From NCBI GenBank assembly GCA_014380615.1, contig JACMJM010000025.1:62001-126000 (forward strand): DNA of 64,000 nucleotides. Direction: 5' to 3'. A program made the translations under genes and the position numbers. Origin of the DNA: Sphingobacteriaceae bacterium. Its GTDB lineage: Bacteria; Bacteroidota; Bacteroidia; Sphingobacteriales; Sphingobacteriaceae. A model generated the notes under the pieces. That model saw only the letters and a list, made by a program, of their open reading frames with translations. It searched no databases and was not told where the DNA came from. Positions 16,958-24,985 of the stretch are shown piece by piece. Position 1 is the stretch's first letter. Every line of letters starts with the position of its first letter.

Positions 16958-17389
16958 ATGAAGCACTTTAGACTTTTACCTTTGCTATTCATCATCCTGG
17001 TATTTTCGAACTGCGCCAAAGATGATGACTCTAACGTCAAAGCTAAACTAATCGGAAAATGGAAACTGATTCAGGAACGTGAAACTGAATATGAAGACGG
17101 CGTAAAAGTAAATGAAGATTTATATACCGAATTTGAAGTTGAAAGTGCCGTAGAGTTTAAAAGCGACGGTAAGTTAACTTTTACAGAAGGGAATTTTTCT
17201 GACGATGCGACTTATACTGTAAATCTATCAGGCACCAAACTCACCATCGACTACCGGATCCATCCCACCGCGGAAGTTGATATAAAATCGTTAACTTCAT
17301 CAGAACTCATATTAGTTTTCGCTAACACGGATACCCAAAACGGACTTGATTATAAAAAAGTTACCGAAGCTTCTTATAAAAAGAGGTAA
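16958..17389 (+). CDS. Lipocalin-like lipoprotein
   Basis: The 143-residue protein has a lipoprotein signal peptide ending VFSNC, with Cys19 as the lipidated residue. An acidic linker follows (AKDDDSN). The body contains LIGKWKLIQE, then VEFKSDGKLTF and a run of short beta strands. This is the pattern of the lipocalin-like families common in Bacteroidota (GxW motif near the start, eight-strand barrel). It is predicted to be attached to the outer membrane and may bind a small hydrophobic ligand, though no ligand can be inferred. It is flanked by terminator and gap, so it appears monocistronic. Confidence 0.8.
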   Translation: MKHFRLLPLLFIILVFSNCAKDDDSNVKAKLIGKWKLIQERETEYEDGVKVNEDLYTEFEVESAVEFKSDGKLTFTEGNFSDDATYTVNLSGTKLTIDYRIHPTAEVDIKSLTSSELILVFANTDTQNGLDYKKVTEASYKKR

Positions 17390-17469
17390 TATCTTTCAGC
17401 AACATAAATTGAAACTTTAATTCAAAATACTGAGTTTAAAACTGCCTCTTTTTGGTTTAATAGTAAGCC

Positions 17470-17589
17470 ATTGCTGTTTCGCAAAAAATTTACACCGATA
17501 AAAACGTCAAAATTGAACAGGTAATTGATAAAATAGGGCTAGAGCCTGAAAAAGCTGATTTCTATCTTTGTAAGACTAATTTTTCCTGA
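17470..17589 (+). pseudogene. Possible remnant reading frame
   Basis: A 39-codon stretch without an ATG start reads as protein-like sequence (IAVSQKIYTDKNVKIEQVID, then KIGLEPEKADFYLCKTNFS) and ends with TGA at 17587-17589. An in-frame TAA lies two codons upstream of it. It could be the tail of a decayed gene, or chance. No family is recognised. It occupies most of the 226-base gap before the mannanase gene. Confidence 0.2.
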
Positions 17590-17615
17590 GACTACTCAGA
17601 TAAACCAATTTAGCT

Positions 17616-18692
17616 ATGTACACATTTAGAAAAGCAGTTCTTTTTATTGCTATGTTAAGTATCGCCGTTTCCTGTAAAAAAGGCTCCGATCCTGTAGTCG
17701 CTCCTCCGGTTACCACCCCCCCTCCGGTTACTCCCAGTAAATTTAATATAAACGCCAGTCTTGTAACTCCTAATCCTACTTTCGAGGCAAATGCGCTGTA
17801 TCAGTTTCTACGCAATAACTATGGCAAGAAAATCTTGTCGGGGGTAATGACGCTTAATAGTTTTGATGAAACTAACTGGTTAAAAACAAATACCGGTAAA
17901 GAGCCTGCCATTATAGGTTTAGACTTTATGCACAGCGGCCAAGGATATACCTGGTATAATGACAAACAACCTATTATAGATGCTAAGGCGTATTGGGAAA
18001 GAAACGGAATACCCGTAATGCTATGGCATTGGCGCGATCCCTCGAATGTAACGGATGAGTTTTATACAAAAAGTTCGGGGAAACCTAACGGAACAGCATT
18101 CGACATTACGAAAATTAATTCTCCCGAATCTGCCGAATATGTAGCCATGCTTAGAGATATCGACTTTGTTTCGGGCTTATTGAAGGAATTACAAGATCAA
18201 AAAGTACCAGTTATCTGGCGCCCGTTACATGAAGCAGCCGGTGGCTGGTTCTGGTGGGGAGCTAAAGGGGCCGCGCCTTGTAAAAAGCTTTATCAGGTAA
18301 TGTACGACCGCATGGTTAATCATCATGGTTTAAAAAATCTAATTTGGGTTTGGACCAGAGAACCAAACGATGGCGCATGGTATCCTGGCGACGAATACGT
18401 GGATATTGTTGGCCGCGACATGTACAAAAACGGGGACCATAACTCACAGATCTCAGAATTTAATGCTTTGAATACGCTTTACGGCACCAAAAAAATGGTT
18501 GCGTTAAGCGAAACCGGCTCTTTCCCTGATGTTGATAATCTGATTAAAGATGCTGCGGGCTGGTCGTGGTTTATGCCATGGTATGGAGGTTATACAAGAG
18601 ATGCGCAACACAATTCTCTTGATCTTTGGAAGAAAATGTTTGCGCATCAATATGTGATTACGCTGGATGAGATGCCTTCGTTGAAAAACTAA
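17616..18692 (+). CDS. GH26 endo-beta-1,4-mannanase, lipoprotein
   Basis: The 358-residue protein is a GH26 glycoside hydrolase that cuts beta-1,4-mannan chains. A lipoprotein signal (SIAVSC, Cys20) and a Pro/Thr/Val linker (residues 26-40) precede the catalytic barrel. The acid/base Glu206 lies in WRPLHEAAGGWFWWG and the nucleophile Glu299 in ALSETGS, both in the standard GH26 contexts. Surface lipid anchoring fits an enzyme that trims mannan outside the cell. It stands alone, convergent with the pectin gene uxaA, and shares a bidirectional terminator with it. No mannan transporter or mannosidase lies nearby, so it is not in a typical mannan locus. Confidence 0.93.
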   Translation: MYTFRKAVLFIAMLSIAVSCKKGSDPVVAPPVTTPPPVTPSKFNINASLVTPNPTFEANALYQFLRNNYGKKILSGVMTLNSFDETNWLKTNTGKEPAIIGLDFMHSGQGYTWYNDKQPIIDAKAYWERNGIPVMLWHWRDPSNVTDEFYTKSSGKPNGTAFDITKINSPESAEYVAMLRDIDFVSGLLKELQDQKVPVIWRPLHEAAGGWFWWGAKGAAPCKKLYQVMYDRMVNHHGLKNLIWVWTREPNDGAWYPGDEYVDIVGRDMYKNGDHNSQISEFNALNTLYGTKKMVALSETGSFPDVDNLIKDAAGWSWFMPWYGGYTRDAQHNSLDLWKKMFAHQYVITLDEMPSLKN

Positions 18693-18696
18693 AAAG

Positions 18697-18890
18697 CCTC
18701 ACCCTTGATCCCTCTCCAAAGGAAAGGGAAACGCGCCTTAGACAAAGCGACCTGGAATTTTACAGTTGGAACAAAGTTTATTATTATCTGGGTTCGATGG
18801 TAATAGGACGTTTGCAGGGAGGGAAGGGGGTTCTCGCCCAGCGGGAGAGATGCCGAAGACAGAGAGGTTTGGGTATAGGAGCTAAAGACT
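18697..18890. repeat. Intergenic repeat-rich segment after the mannanase
   Basis: Just after the stop codon, CCTCACCCTTGATCCC (18697-18712) begins a stretch that matches 41397-41417 at 20 of 21 positions. It includes an imperfect CCTCTCC/GGAAAGG hairpin at 18710-18728. A second block (CGGGAGAGATGCCGAAGAC, 18842-18860) resembles another dispersed repeat type. No coding sequence is evident. Confidence 0.6.
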
Positions 18891-18895
18891 TAAAC

Positions 18896-18930
18896 AAAAA
18901 AGAGTACCGGGGCCCCCGATACTCTTTTTT
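18896..18930. terminator. Bidirectional terminator
   Basis: An A tract and GAGTA (from 18896) pair with TACTC and a T tract (to 18930) around a GC-rich CCGGGG/CCCCCG core. It serves both the rightward mannanase gene and the leftward end of the pectin operon at uxaA. Confidence 0.9.
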
Positions 18931-18950
18931 GATTTAATACTATATTCTAC

Positions 18951-20441
18951 CTACAACGTCACCCCAGTCTTAAAGATCGCTATCTCTCGGAAACCATTTT
19001 TCTCATGATGCGCCTTCTCGCCATTGGCGACTCTTAAAATTTTATCTACAAATTCTTCGAGTGCCTCATCAAAGGTTTTATCCTCTGCTAAAGGCCCTGC
19101 ATTGTAATCAATCCAATGTGGCTTTTTTGTTGCCAGTTCAGTGTTAGTAGCAATTTTCAGGGTTGGTATAAAACTTCCGAATGGTGTACCCCGACCAGTT
19201 GTAAATAATACGATGTGGCAGCCAGACGCACCTAGCGCAGTAGTAGCAACTAAGTCGTTACCCGGAGAAGACAATAGGTTTAGTCCCTTTTTATGTAACC
19301 GCTCGCCGTATTTTAAAACGTCAACCACATTAGCGATACCGCCTTTTTGAGTACAGCCCAGTGATTTATCTTCTAAAGTAGAAATACCCCCGGCTTTATT
19401 TCCCGGTGAAGGATTCTCATAAATTGGCTGTTTCTGGTCGATAAAGTATTGTTTAAAATCGTTAATCAAATGAACGGTTTTCTCGAATACTTCGGGATTT
19501 ACGCAACGATCCATCAAAATCTGCTCAGCTCCGAACATCTCCGGAACCTCGGTAAGAATAGTTGTTCCGCCCTGACTGATTAACCAGTCTGAAAAATATC
19601 CTACCAGCGGGTTAGCCGTAATACCTGATAAACCATCAGAACCACCGCATTTTAACCCAACGCGCAATTCAGAAACAGGAATCGGCTCACGCTTATCCTG
19701 ACGAATTTGCTCGTAAATTTCTTTTAAAAGCGCTTTTGAATCTTCTACCTCATCAGAAGTACTTTGGCTCGAAAGGAACTTAATACGACTTTTATCATAA
19801 TCTCCAAGTGAGATCATAAACTCATCGATTTTATTGTTCTCGCAGCCTAATCCAAGAACTAAAACGCCACCGGCATTGGGATGTAAGGCAATGTCGCCAA
19901 GAATTAAACGGGTGCTCTCGTGGTCATCACCTAACTGAGAACAGCCATAGCTATGTTTAAAAACCTCGATACCGTCAATGTCGGTCGGGTTCTCTTCCAT
20001 CTTAAACTCGCGGATGATTTGTTCGGCGATACCATTCACACAACCCACGGTCGGAACGATCCATATTTCATTACGAATCCCCACATCGCCATTTTTACGA
20101 CGATAGCCGTTAAAAGTAAGGTTGCGGTTTGGGTGCGGAAGTTCATTAATCAGGCTGGGATTGTAATTATAATCAAATACATCCTTAAGGTTAGTTCGTA
20201 CGTTCTGTACGTGAACATGCTCGCCCATTTTAATATCAGCAGTAGCATGGCCGATGGGATAACCGTACTTGATGATGTCTGATCCATTAGCTATTTCTTC
20301 AATAGCTATTTTGTGGCCTTTTTCAATATCATTCAGCACAATTACGCGCTTTCCTTCAACATCAATTACATCACCTACACTAAAATCTTTCAGTGCAATA
20401 ATCACATTATCCCGGGAATGTATTTTTATAAACTCTTTCAT
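18951..20441 (-). CDS. uxaA: Altronate dehydratase
   Basis: At 496 residues this is close in length and sequence style to Escherichia coli UxaA. It removes water from D-altronate to give 2-keto-3-deoxygluconate, an iron-dependent step of galacturonate breakdown. Recognisable family blocks are IKYGYPIGHA, HSYGCSQLGDDHE, GLGCENN, CGGSDGLSGITANPL, TEVPEMFGAEQ, NPSPGNKAGG and TTGRGTPFGSF. The N-terminal SAF domain (about 1-95) and the catalytic D-galactarate dehydratase region are both complete. It is the last gene of the leftward catabolic run, 94 bases after uxaB and just before the terminator. A paralogue (24986-26638) begins the catabolic part of the same run. Confidence 0.95.
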   Translation of the reverse strand: MKEFIKIHSRDNVIIALKDFSVGDVIDVEGKRVIVLNDIEKGHKIAIEEIANGSDIIKYGYPIGHATADIKMGEHVHVQNVRTNLKDVFDYNYNPSLINELPHPNRNLTFNGYRRKNGDVGIRNEIWIVPTVGCVNGIAEQIIREFKMEENPTDIDGIEVFKHSYGCSQLGDDHESTRLILGDIALHPNAGGVLVLGLGCENNKIDEFMISLGDYDKSRIKFLSSQSTSDEVEDSKALLKEIYEQIRQDKREPIPVSELRVGLKCGGSDGLSGITANPLVGYFSDWLISQGGTTILTEVPEMFGAEQILMDRCVNPEVFEKTVHLINDFKQYFIDQKQPIYENPSPGNKAGGISTLEDKSLGCTQKGGIANVVDVLKYGERLHKKGLNLLSSPGNDLVATTALGASGCHIVLFTTGRGTPFGSFIPTLKIATNTELATKKPHWIDYNAGPLAEDKTFDEALEEFVDKILRVANGEKAHHEKNGFREIAIFKTGVTL

Positions 20442-20535
20442 TCGTGGTATTTATTTCTTACAAACAGAAAATCAGCTATTTATATTACAAAAATAACGTA
20501 ACAAACCTAAATATCTGTCTTAAAATTGTTAATAA

Positions 20536-21981
20536 TTAAACAGCTTCAATTGCTTGTTCCATTCCGTCGTTTACAATGCTTTTGAGATGTTTGGTAACAG
20601 CGGCTGTTAATCCTTCAACCTTGTTCAGATCCATCTTCCAGTTTTTCTCAAAAGCAAGCACTTCAACAACAACCGACTCCAGCGATTCATTGCTACCGTC
20701 GTATTTGGCCCAGGCGGTTTTGAGCAACTCTAAAAGCACTAAATCATCATTTAAAGAAATGGCTTCCTCGCCACGCTTGCCTCTGTAAAAAGCGATAGTG
20801 GCAGCCAGGGCGAAAGAAAGCCTTTGAGGTACCGCACCTTTTCTGTTTTTATATTCGAGTAGCGATGGCAATACCCGTGTTTCAAATTTTGACCATGAGT
20901 TTAATGAAATACTCATTAACAAATGTTTGATATAAGGATTTCTGAACCTGTCGATAACATCGTTAGCAAACTGCTCCAATTCCTCTTTCGAAAGATCGAG
21001 AGTTGGAATAATCTCTTCAAAAATGGCTTCCTTGATAAATTTACCTACAACCGGATGCTCTACAGATTCTCTAACGGTATCTAAGCCATACAAGTATGCT
21101 ACTGGCACCAATGTGGTATGCGCTCCGTTAAGAATCCTTACTTTCCGGGTACGGTAAGGAGTCATGTCTTTAACGTATTTAACATCCAATCCTATCGAAG
21201 GGAAAGGAAGTTCTTGCTGAAGTGATTCAGGCGCCTCAATCACCCAAAGGTGGAAATGCTCGCCTTCAACAACTTGTTTGTCTTCATAACCCAGCTCTTC
21301 GGTAATTTCGGCAATCCGTTCTCTTGGGTATCCGGGAACAATCCTGTCAACCAACGTATTACTGAATGTACAGGCGGTATTTAACCAATTCACAAATCCT
21401 CCTCCCAAAGCCCATTTATCGGCTATTTGAAGTAAAATTCGTTTCAGATTATCGGCATTCTTCTCAATCAACTCACAAGGAATAACATGGACACCTTTTG
21501 AAGTATCACCATTAAATGTTTTATAGCGGTGATTTAACCATACGGCAAGTTTAGCCGGATAGGAGTTTGGAGGCGTTGCGGTAGGCTCATCGTTCTCATC
21601 GTAAGCAATACCGGCTTCGGTGGTATTTGAAATTACATAGCGCATTTCCGGCTGCTCGGCTGTTTTCAAATAAGCGTTAAAATCTTCGTAAGGATTTATG
21701 GCACGGCTAATCACATCAACTGTTTCGTGATTACTTTCCGGTTTGCCATTTTTAAGGCCTCGAAGATAGATCGTGTATAATCCGTCCTGGTCGTTCAGCA
21801 TGTTCGCCATACCGTTAGCGATGGGTTGCACGGCTACAACCGATCCATTAAATTTTCCGCTTTTATTTAATTCATGGAACATCCAGTCAACAAAGCAACG
21901 AAGAAAATTACCTTCGCCAAATTGAAGGATTTTTTCGGGACGGGTTTGATGGCCCGTGTAGGTGGTTTTATTTAATAGCAT
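20536..21981 (-). CDS. uxaB: Tagaturonate reductase
   Basis: The 481-residue protein is UxaB, which uses NADH to reduce D-tagaturonate to D-altronate. It belongs to the long-chain mannitol dehydrogenase family. The N-terminus GEGNFLRCFVDWMF is the nucleotide-binding and substrate region. The active-site block appears as RKVRILNGAHTTLVPVAYLYG, here split for length, with the catalytic Lys in the preceding helix. RNPYIKHLLMSISLNSWSKF is the conserved C-terminal domain signature. It lies between kdgK and uxaA in the pectin operon. A 412-base repeat-rich gap separates it from kdgK, so a separate promoter or processing signal may exist there. Confidence 0.95.
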   Translation of the reverse strand: MLLNKTTYTGHQTRPEKILQFGEGNFLRCFVDWMFHELNKSGKFNGSVVAVQPIANGMANMLNDQDGLYTIYLRGLKNGKPESNHETVDVISRAINPYEDFNAYLKTAEQPEMRYVISNTTEAGIAYDENDEPTATPPNSYPAKLAVWLNHRYKTFNGDTSKGVHVIPCELIEKNADNLKRILLQIADKWALGGGFVNWLNTACTFSNTLVDRIVPGYPRERIAEITEELGYEDKQVVEGEHFHLWVIEAPESLQQELPFPSIGLDVKYVKDMTPYRTRKVRILNGAHTTLVPVAYLYGLDTVRESVEHPVVGKFIKEAIFEEIIPTLDLSKEELEQFANDVIDRFRNPYIKHLLMSISLNSWSKFETRVLPSLLEYKNRKGAVPQRLSFALAATIAFYRGKRGEEAISLNDDLVLLELLKTAWAKYDGSNESLESVVVEVLAFEKNWKMDLNKVEGLTAAVTKHLKSIVNDGMEQAIEAV

Positions 21982-22393
21982 TGTATAAAAATTTAAAAGT
22001 CAAAATTTAAAAGTCAAAATCGGGCGTGTCCCTTCCGCCGCGGCGGATCGGGTCGGGCTTTTCGCTCATTTCCTCGTTCGCTCGAAGCCTGCAGCACAAC
22101 CTACTACGGGCTAACCGCTTCAATCCCACACGTGGGGCTCGGTAACTTGGGCGTGCGGCGCTTGAAGGACTTTATAGTCTAAAGTATAATCCTTAAACCC
22201 CTCAGTCTTGCGGACAGGTCCCCTTGAAAAAAGGGGAGCAGGCAAAACGCCTAAAGCAACGCCAATCTTAAACCACCTTACTATAGCACTTCACTAAAGC
22301 GCTTTCCTTCCTTTAAGGAGGGGATAAAGGGGTGGTTAATGCCCAGTAACTTTTGCTCCCTTGGTTGGTGTCCCCACCAACCAACCTCCTTCT
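21982..22393. repeat. 412-bp gap between uxaB and kdgK, mosaic of dispersed repeats
   Basis: From left to right it holds a 14-bp tandem pair, AAAATTTAAAAGTC (21988-22001 and 22002-22015). Next comes a GC-rich block starting CGGGCGTGTCCCTTCC, with a perfect CCGCCGCGGCGG palindrome (22035-22046). After that are small hairpins such as CCCCTTgaaaaaAAGGGG near 22211-22228, and a perfect 10-bp stem TTGGTTGGTG/CACCAACCAA (22361-22384). The GC-rich block is strikingly unlike its AT-rich surroundings. No gene is visible. This is a composite of several repeat families inside an operon. Confidence 0.65.
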
Positions 22394-23413
22394 TCACTCC
22401 TTATTGTCAGCCTTCAGCTTTGTTACCCCAAACACATCCTGATCGGTTGCGTCGCCCTGTTCCTGTAACTTTCCAAAAGCCGCAGCAGTTGCGTAATCAA
22501 CAATATCCTGTATGTTATGCTTATTGTAAAAGCCGTAAATCAATCCAGCCATAAAACAATCGCCGCTCCCCGAGCGATCAATTACGCCTCTGGCTTTAAA
22601 TTCCTGCGAGTTAAATTGCTTCCCTTCAGTATATAAACTGGTGTAATAAAGGAGGTTGTTTTGATCGTTATCAAAACGAAACGTGTTTGCTACCGATTTA
22701 CACTTAGGGAATTTCTTCATAATTTCTATTGAAGTAGCCCGTGCGTGTTCAAGGTAAGCCTCTTTTGTACCTTTTCGGTGGATATCATCGTCTACCGCTG
22801 TGCCCAACAGACTGTTTGCAGACCAGATATTTCCCATTACTAAATCACAGTGTTCTACCAATGCAGGCATTACTTCAACAGGTTCTTTGCCGTATTTCCA
22901 TAAGCGTGCCCGGTAATTCAAATCCATCGAAATTGTGATATTCTTGCGTGATGCAGCTTCAAGGGCTTCTAAACATACATCAGCAACATCTTCATTTAAA
23001 GCCGGACTAATCGCCGTAAGATTAAACCACGAAACATCCCGAAATACCTTATCCCAGTCCACCATTCCTCTTTTTAGCTCCGAAAAAGATGAGCGGTCGC
23101 GATCGTACGCCACACTGCTTTTCAGATCGGCACCCCGATCCAGATAATACACCCCTACCCTGCTGCCCGAACGTAGAATTGATGACGTATAAATTCCCCG
23201 ATACTCCAAATAGTCGATAATATAATCAGACATAAAGTTATCGGGCAGAACTGTACAGTATTTTACAGGCACGTTCCATCCCGCTAATGCAGTAGCAGTA
23301 TTTGCCTCTGCTCCTCCCATATAAAGGAGGAAGGGGTTCTTTTCTGCTTCGTCATTGGGTGCAGGAGAAACCCGCAAAAGCAGTTCTCCGAAACACAGTA
23401 CTTTGGTTATCAC
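22394..23413 (-). CDS. kdgK: 2-keto-3-deoxygluconate kinase
   Basis: The 339-residue protein is a PfkB-family sugar kinase. Both PfkB signatures are visible: GGAEANTATALAGW near residue 33 and DRSGSGDCFMAG at 279-290, with Asp285 as the catalytic base. The second signature has DRSGSGD instead of the more common DTxGAGD. Its place between uxaC and uxaB in a uronate operon indicates KdgK, which phosphorylates 2-keto-3-deoxygluconate to KDPG. This is where the UxaABC and KduID branches meet. A general ribokinase-type activity cannot be excluded from sequence alone. The aldolase that would act next, KdgA, is not nearby. Confidence 0.9.
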   Translation of the reverse strand: MITKVLCFGELLLRVSPAPNDEAEKNPFLLYMGGAEANTATALAGWNVPVKYCTVLPDNFMSDYIIDYLEYRGIYTSSILRSGSRVGVYYLDRGADLKSSVAYDRDRSSFSELKRGMVDWDKVFRDVSWFNLTAISPALNEDVADVCLEALEAASRKNITISMDLNYRARLWKYGKEPVEVMPALVEHCDLVMGNIWSANSLLGTAVDDDIHRKGTKEAYLEHARATSIEIMKKFPKCKSVANTFRFDNDQNNLLYYTSLYTEGKQFNSQEFKARGVIDRSGSGDCFMAGLIYGFYNKHNIQDIVDYATAAAFGKLQEQGDATDQDVFGVTKLKADNKE

Positions 23414-23453
23414 AATTAGTATTTAAAACTAGTAATTAGAAAATGCACCTAAC

Positions 23454-23517
23454 GCTTCGACAAGCTCAGCGTGACATCCGGGCAGTTCACCTTAGCGTCA
23501 TGTTGAGCCCGTCGAAA
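23454..23517. repeat. Dispersed inverted repeat between uxaC and kdgK
   Basis: The arms CTTCGACAAGCTCAGCGTGA (from 23455) and its near complement GTCATGTTGAGCCCGTCGAA (to 23516) pair with a few mismatches around a 20-base loop. The CGACnnGCTCAnCnTGAC motif is a well-known dispersed repeat type in Bacteroidota. It lies in the 121-base gap of the operon and would form a long RNA hairpin. Confidence 0.7.
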
Positions 23518-23534
23518 CATAAAGCGGCAATCAC

Positions 23535-24935
23535 TTATAAATTGAAGTAATTCTTTGCGTTATAGTAACAAATATCTTTAACAACTTTTCCTAACCATTC
23601 AATATCAGCTGGAATTTCTCCATTTTCAACATCATCGCCAAAGAGATTACAAAGGATTCTTCTGAAATACTCGTGGCGAGGATAAGAAAGGAAGCTGCGT
23701 GAATCGGTAAGCATCCCTACAAATTTGCTTAACAATCCCATATTAGAAAGTGCGTTCATTTGTTTGATCATGCCATCTTTCTGGTCGAGAAACCACCAGC
23801 CAGATCCCCACTGCACTTTTCCGGCAACCGAACCATCGTTAAAATTTCCGATCATGGTGGCCATTAATTCGTTATCCGCAGGATTGAGATTGTAAAGAAT
23901 GGTTTTAGCTAATTTATCTTCGGTATCTAATTTGTTGAGGAATTTGGAGATCTGTCTTGACTGACTAAAATCACCGATTGAGTCCCAACCCGTATCAGGC
24001 CCCAGTTGCGTTAGCATACGAGTGTTATTATTTCGTAAGGCCCCTAAGTGATATTGCTGAACCCATCCTTTTTCATGATCCCAGATGGCGAAATGTATCA
24101 GCATAGCCGATTTGAATTTCAATACCTCCTGGTAAGTGATCGACTGATTAACGCGAATTTTAGCGAAGATTGATTTGATCTCTTCATCTGTATAATCCTC
24201 GGCGTAAATTTGCTCTAAACCATGATCTGAAATGGAGCAACCATTTGCTGCGAAGTAATCATGACGTTTTTTAAGTGCCGAAAGATAGGAGTCAAAATCA
24301 CTGATGCTGACATCTGTAACGGCTTCCAGTTTTCCGATGTAGGCATTAAGCCCTGCCACGTCATCAGCAGCCATCGCCTTATCAGGCCTGAAAGCCGGAC
24401 GAACGGTAATATCGCTTCCGTCTTTGGCGATTTTTTGGTGCCATTCCAACGAATCAATCGGATCATCTGTTGTACAAACGGCTTCAACTTTACGACTTCT
24501 TAGAAGTCCCTGTACAGAGAACTCTTTGGTTTGAAGTTTGGCGGTACATTCATCATAAATCTTTCTTGCCGATTTTCCGTCCAGAATATCGTTAACATTG
24601 AAATACCGCTGAAGCTCGAGATGAGTCCAGTGGTAAAGCGGATTACGTAAGGTGTATGGAACTGTTTCGGCCCATTTCTCGAATTTTTCGTAATCGCTTT
24701 TATTACCGGTTATATATTGCTCGTCTACCCCGTTAGTACGCATGGCACGCCACTTATAATGATCGCCGTAAAGCCAAACCTGGGTTAGGTTTTCGAAGTT
24801 AATATCGTTGGCTATCTGCTCGGGGATAAGGTGATTATGATAGTCTATTATCGGCATGTCTTTGGCAAACTCCTGGTAAAGCTGCTTAGCCGTTTCTGTA
24901 TTCAGTAAAAAATCCTGGTCTAAAAATTTTTTCAT
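23535..24935 (-). CDS. uxaC: Uronate isomerase
   Basis: The 466-residue protein is UxaC, which interconverts D-galacturonate with D-tagaturonate and D-glucuronate with D-fructuronate. It belongs to the amidohydrolase superfamily. The N-terminal metal-binding motif DYHNHLIP (residues 32-39) is present. So are TNGVDEQYITG, VEAVCTTDDPIDSL, the DHGLEQIY block, GWWFLDQKDGM and the late LTDSRSFLSYPRHEYFRR motif. Length is normal. It is preceded by the uxaA-like gene (50 bases) and followed by kdgK in the leftward operon. It opens the galacturonate branch of the pathway. Confidence 0.96.
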   Translation of the reverse strand: MKKFLDQDFLLNTETAKQLYQEFAKDMPIIDYHNHLIPEQIANDINFENLTQVWLYGDHYKWRAMRTNGVDEQYITGNKSDYEKFEKWAETVPYTLRNPLYHWTHLELQRYFNVNDILDGKSARKIYDECTAKLQTKEFSVQGLLRSRKVEAVCTTDDPIDSLEWHQKIAKDGSDITVRPAFRPDKAMAADDVAGLNAYIGKLEAVTDVSISDFDSYLSALKKRHDYFAANGCSISDHGLEQIYAEDYTDEEIKSIFAKIRVNQSITYQEVLKFKSAMLIHFAIWDHEKGWVQQYHLGALRNNNTRMLTQLGPDTGWDSIGDFSQSRQISKFLNKLDTEDKLAKTILYNLNPADNELMATMIGNFNDGSVAGKVQWGSGWWFLDQKDGMIKQMNALSNMGLLSKFVGMLTDSRSFLSYPRHEYFRRILCNLFGDDVENGEIPADIEWLGKVVKDICYYNAKNYFNL

Positions 24936-24985
24936 GATTTAAAAAGCTTCTTTGAAGAAGCGATATTACGTTTTTTAATCTTCCT

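Noticed and set aside
22019..22170. GC-rich segment as a possible structural RNA or tRNA
   Set aside because: No acceptor stem or T-loop pattern could be made; repeat mosaic explains it better.
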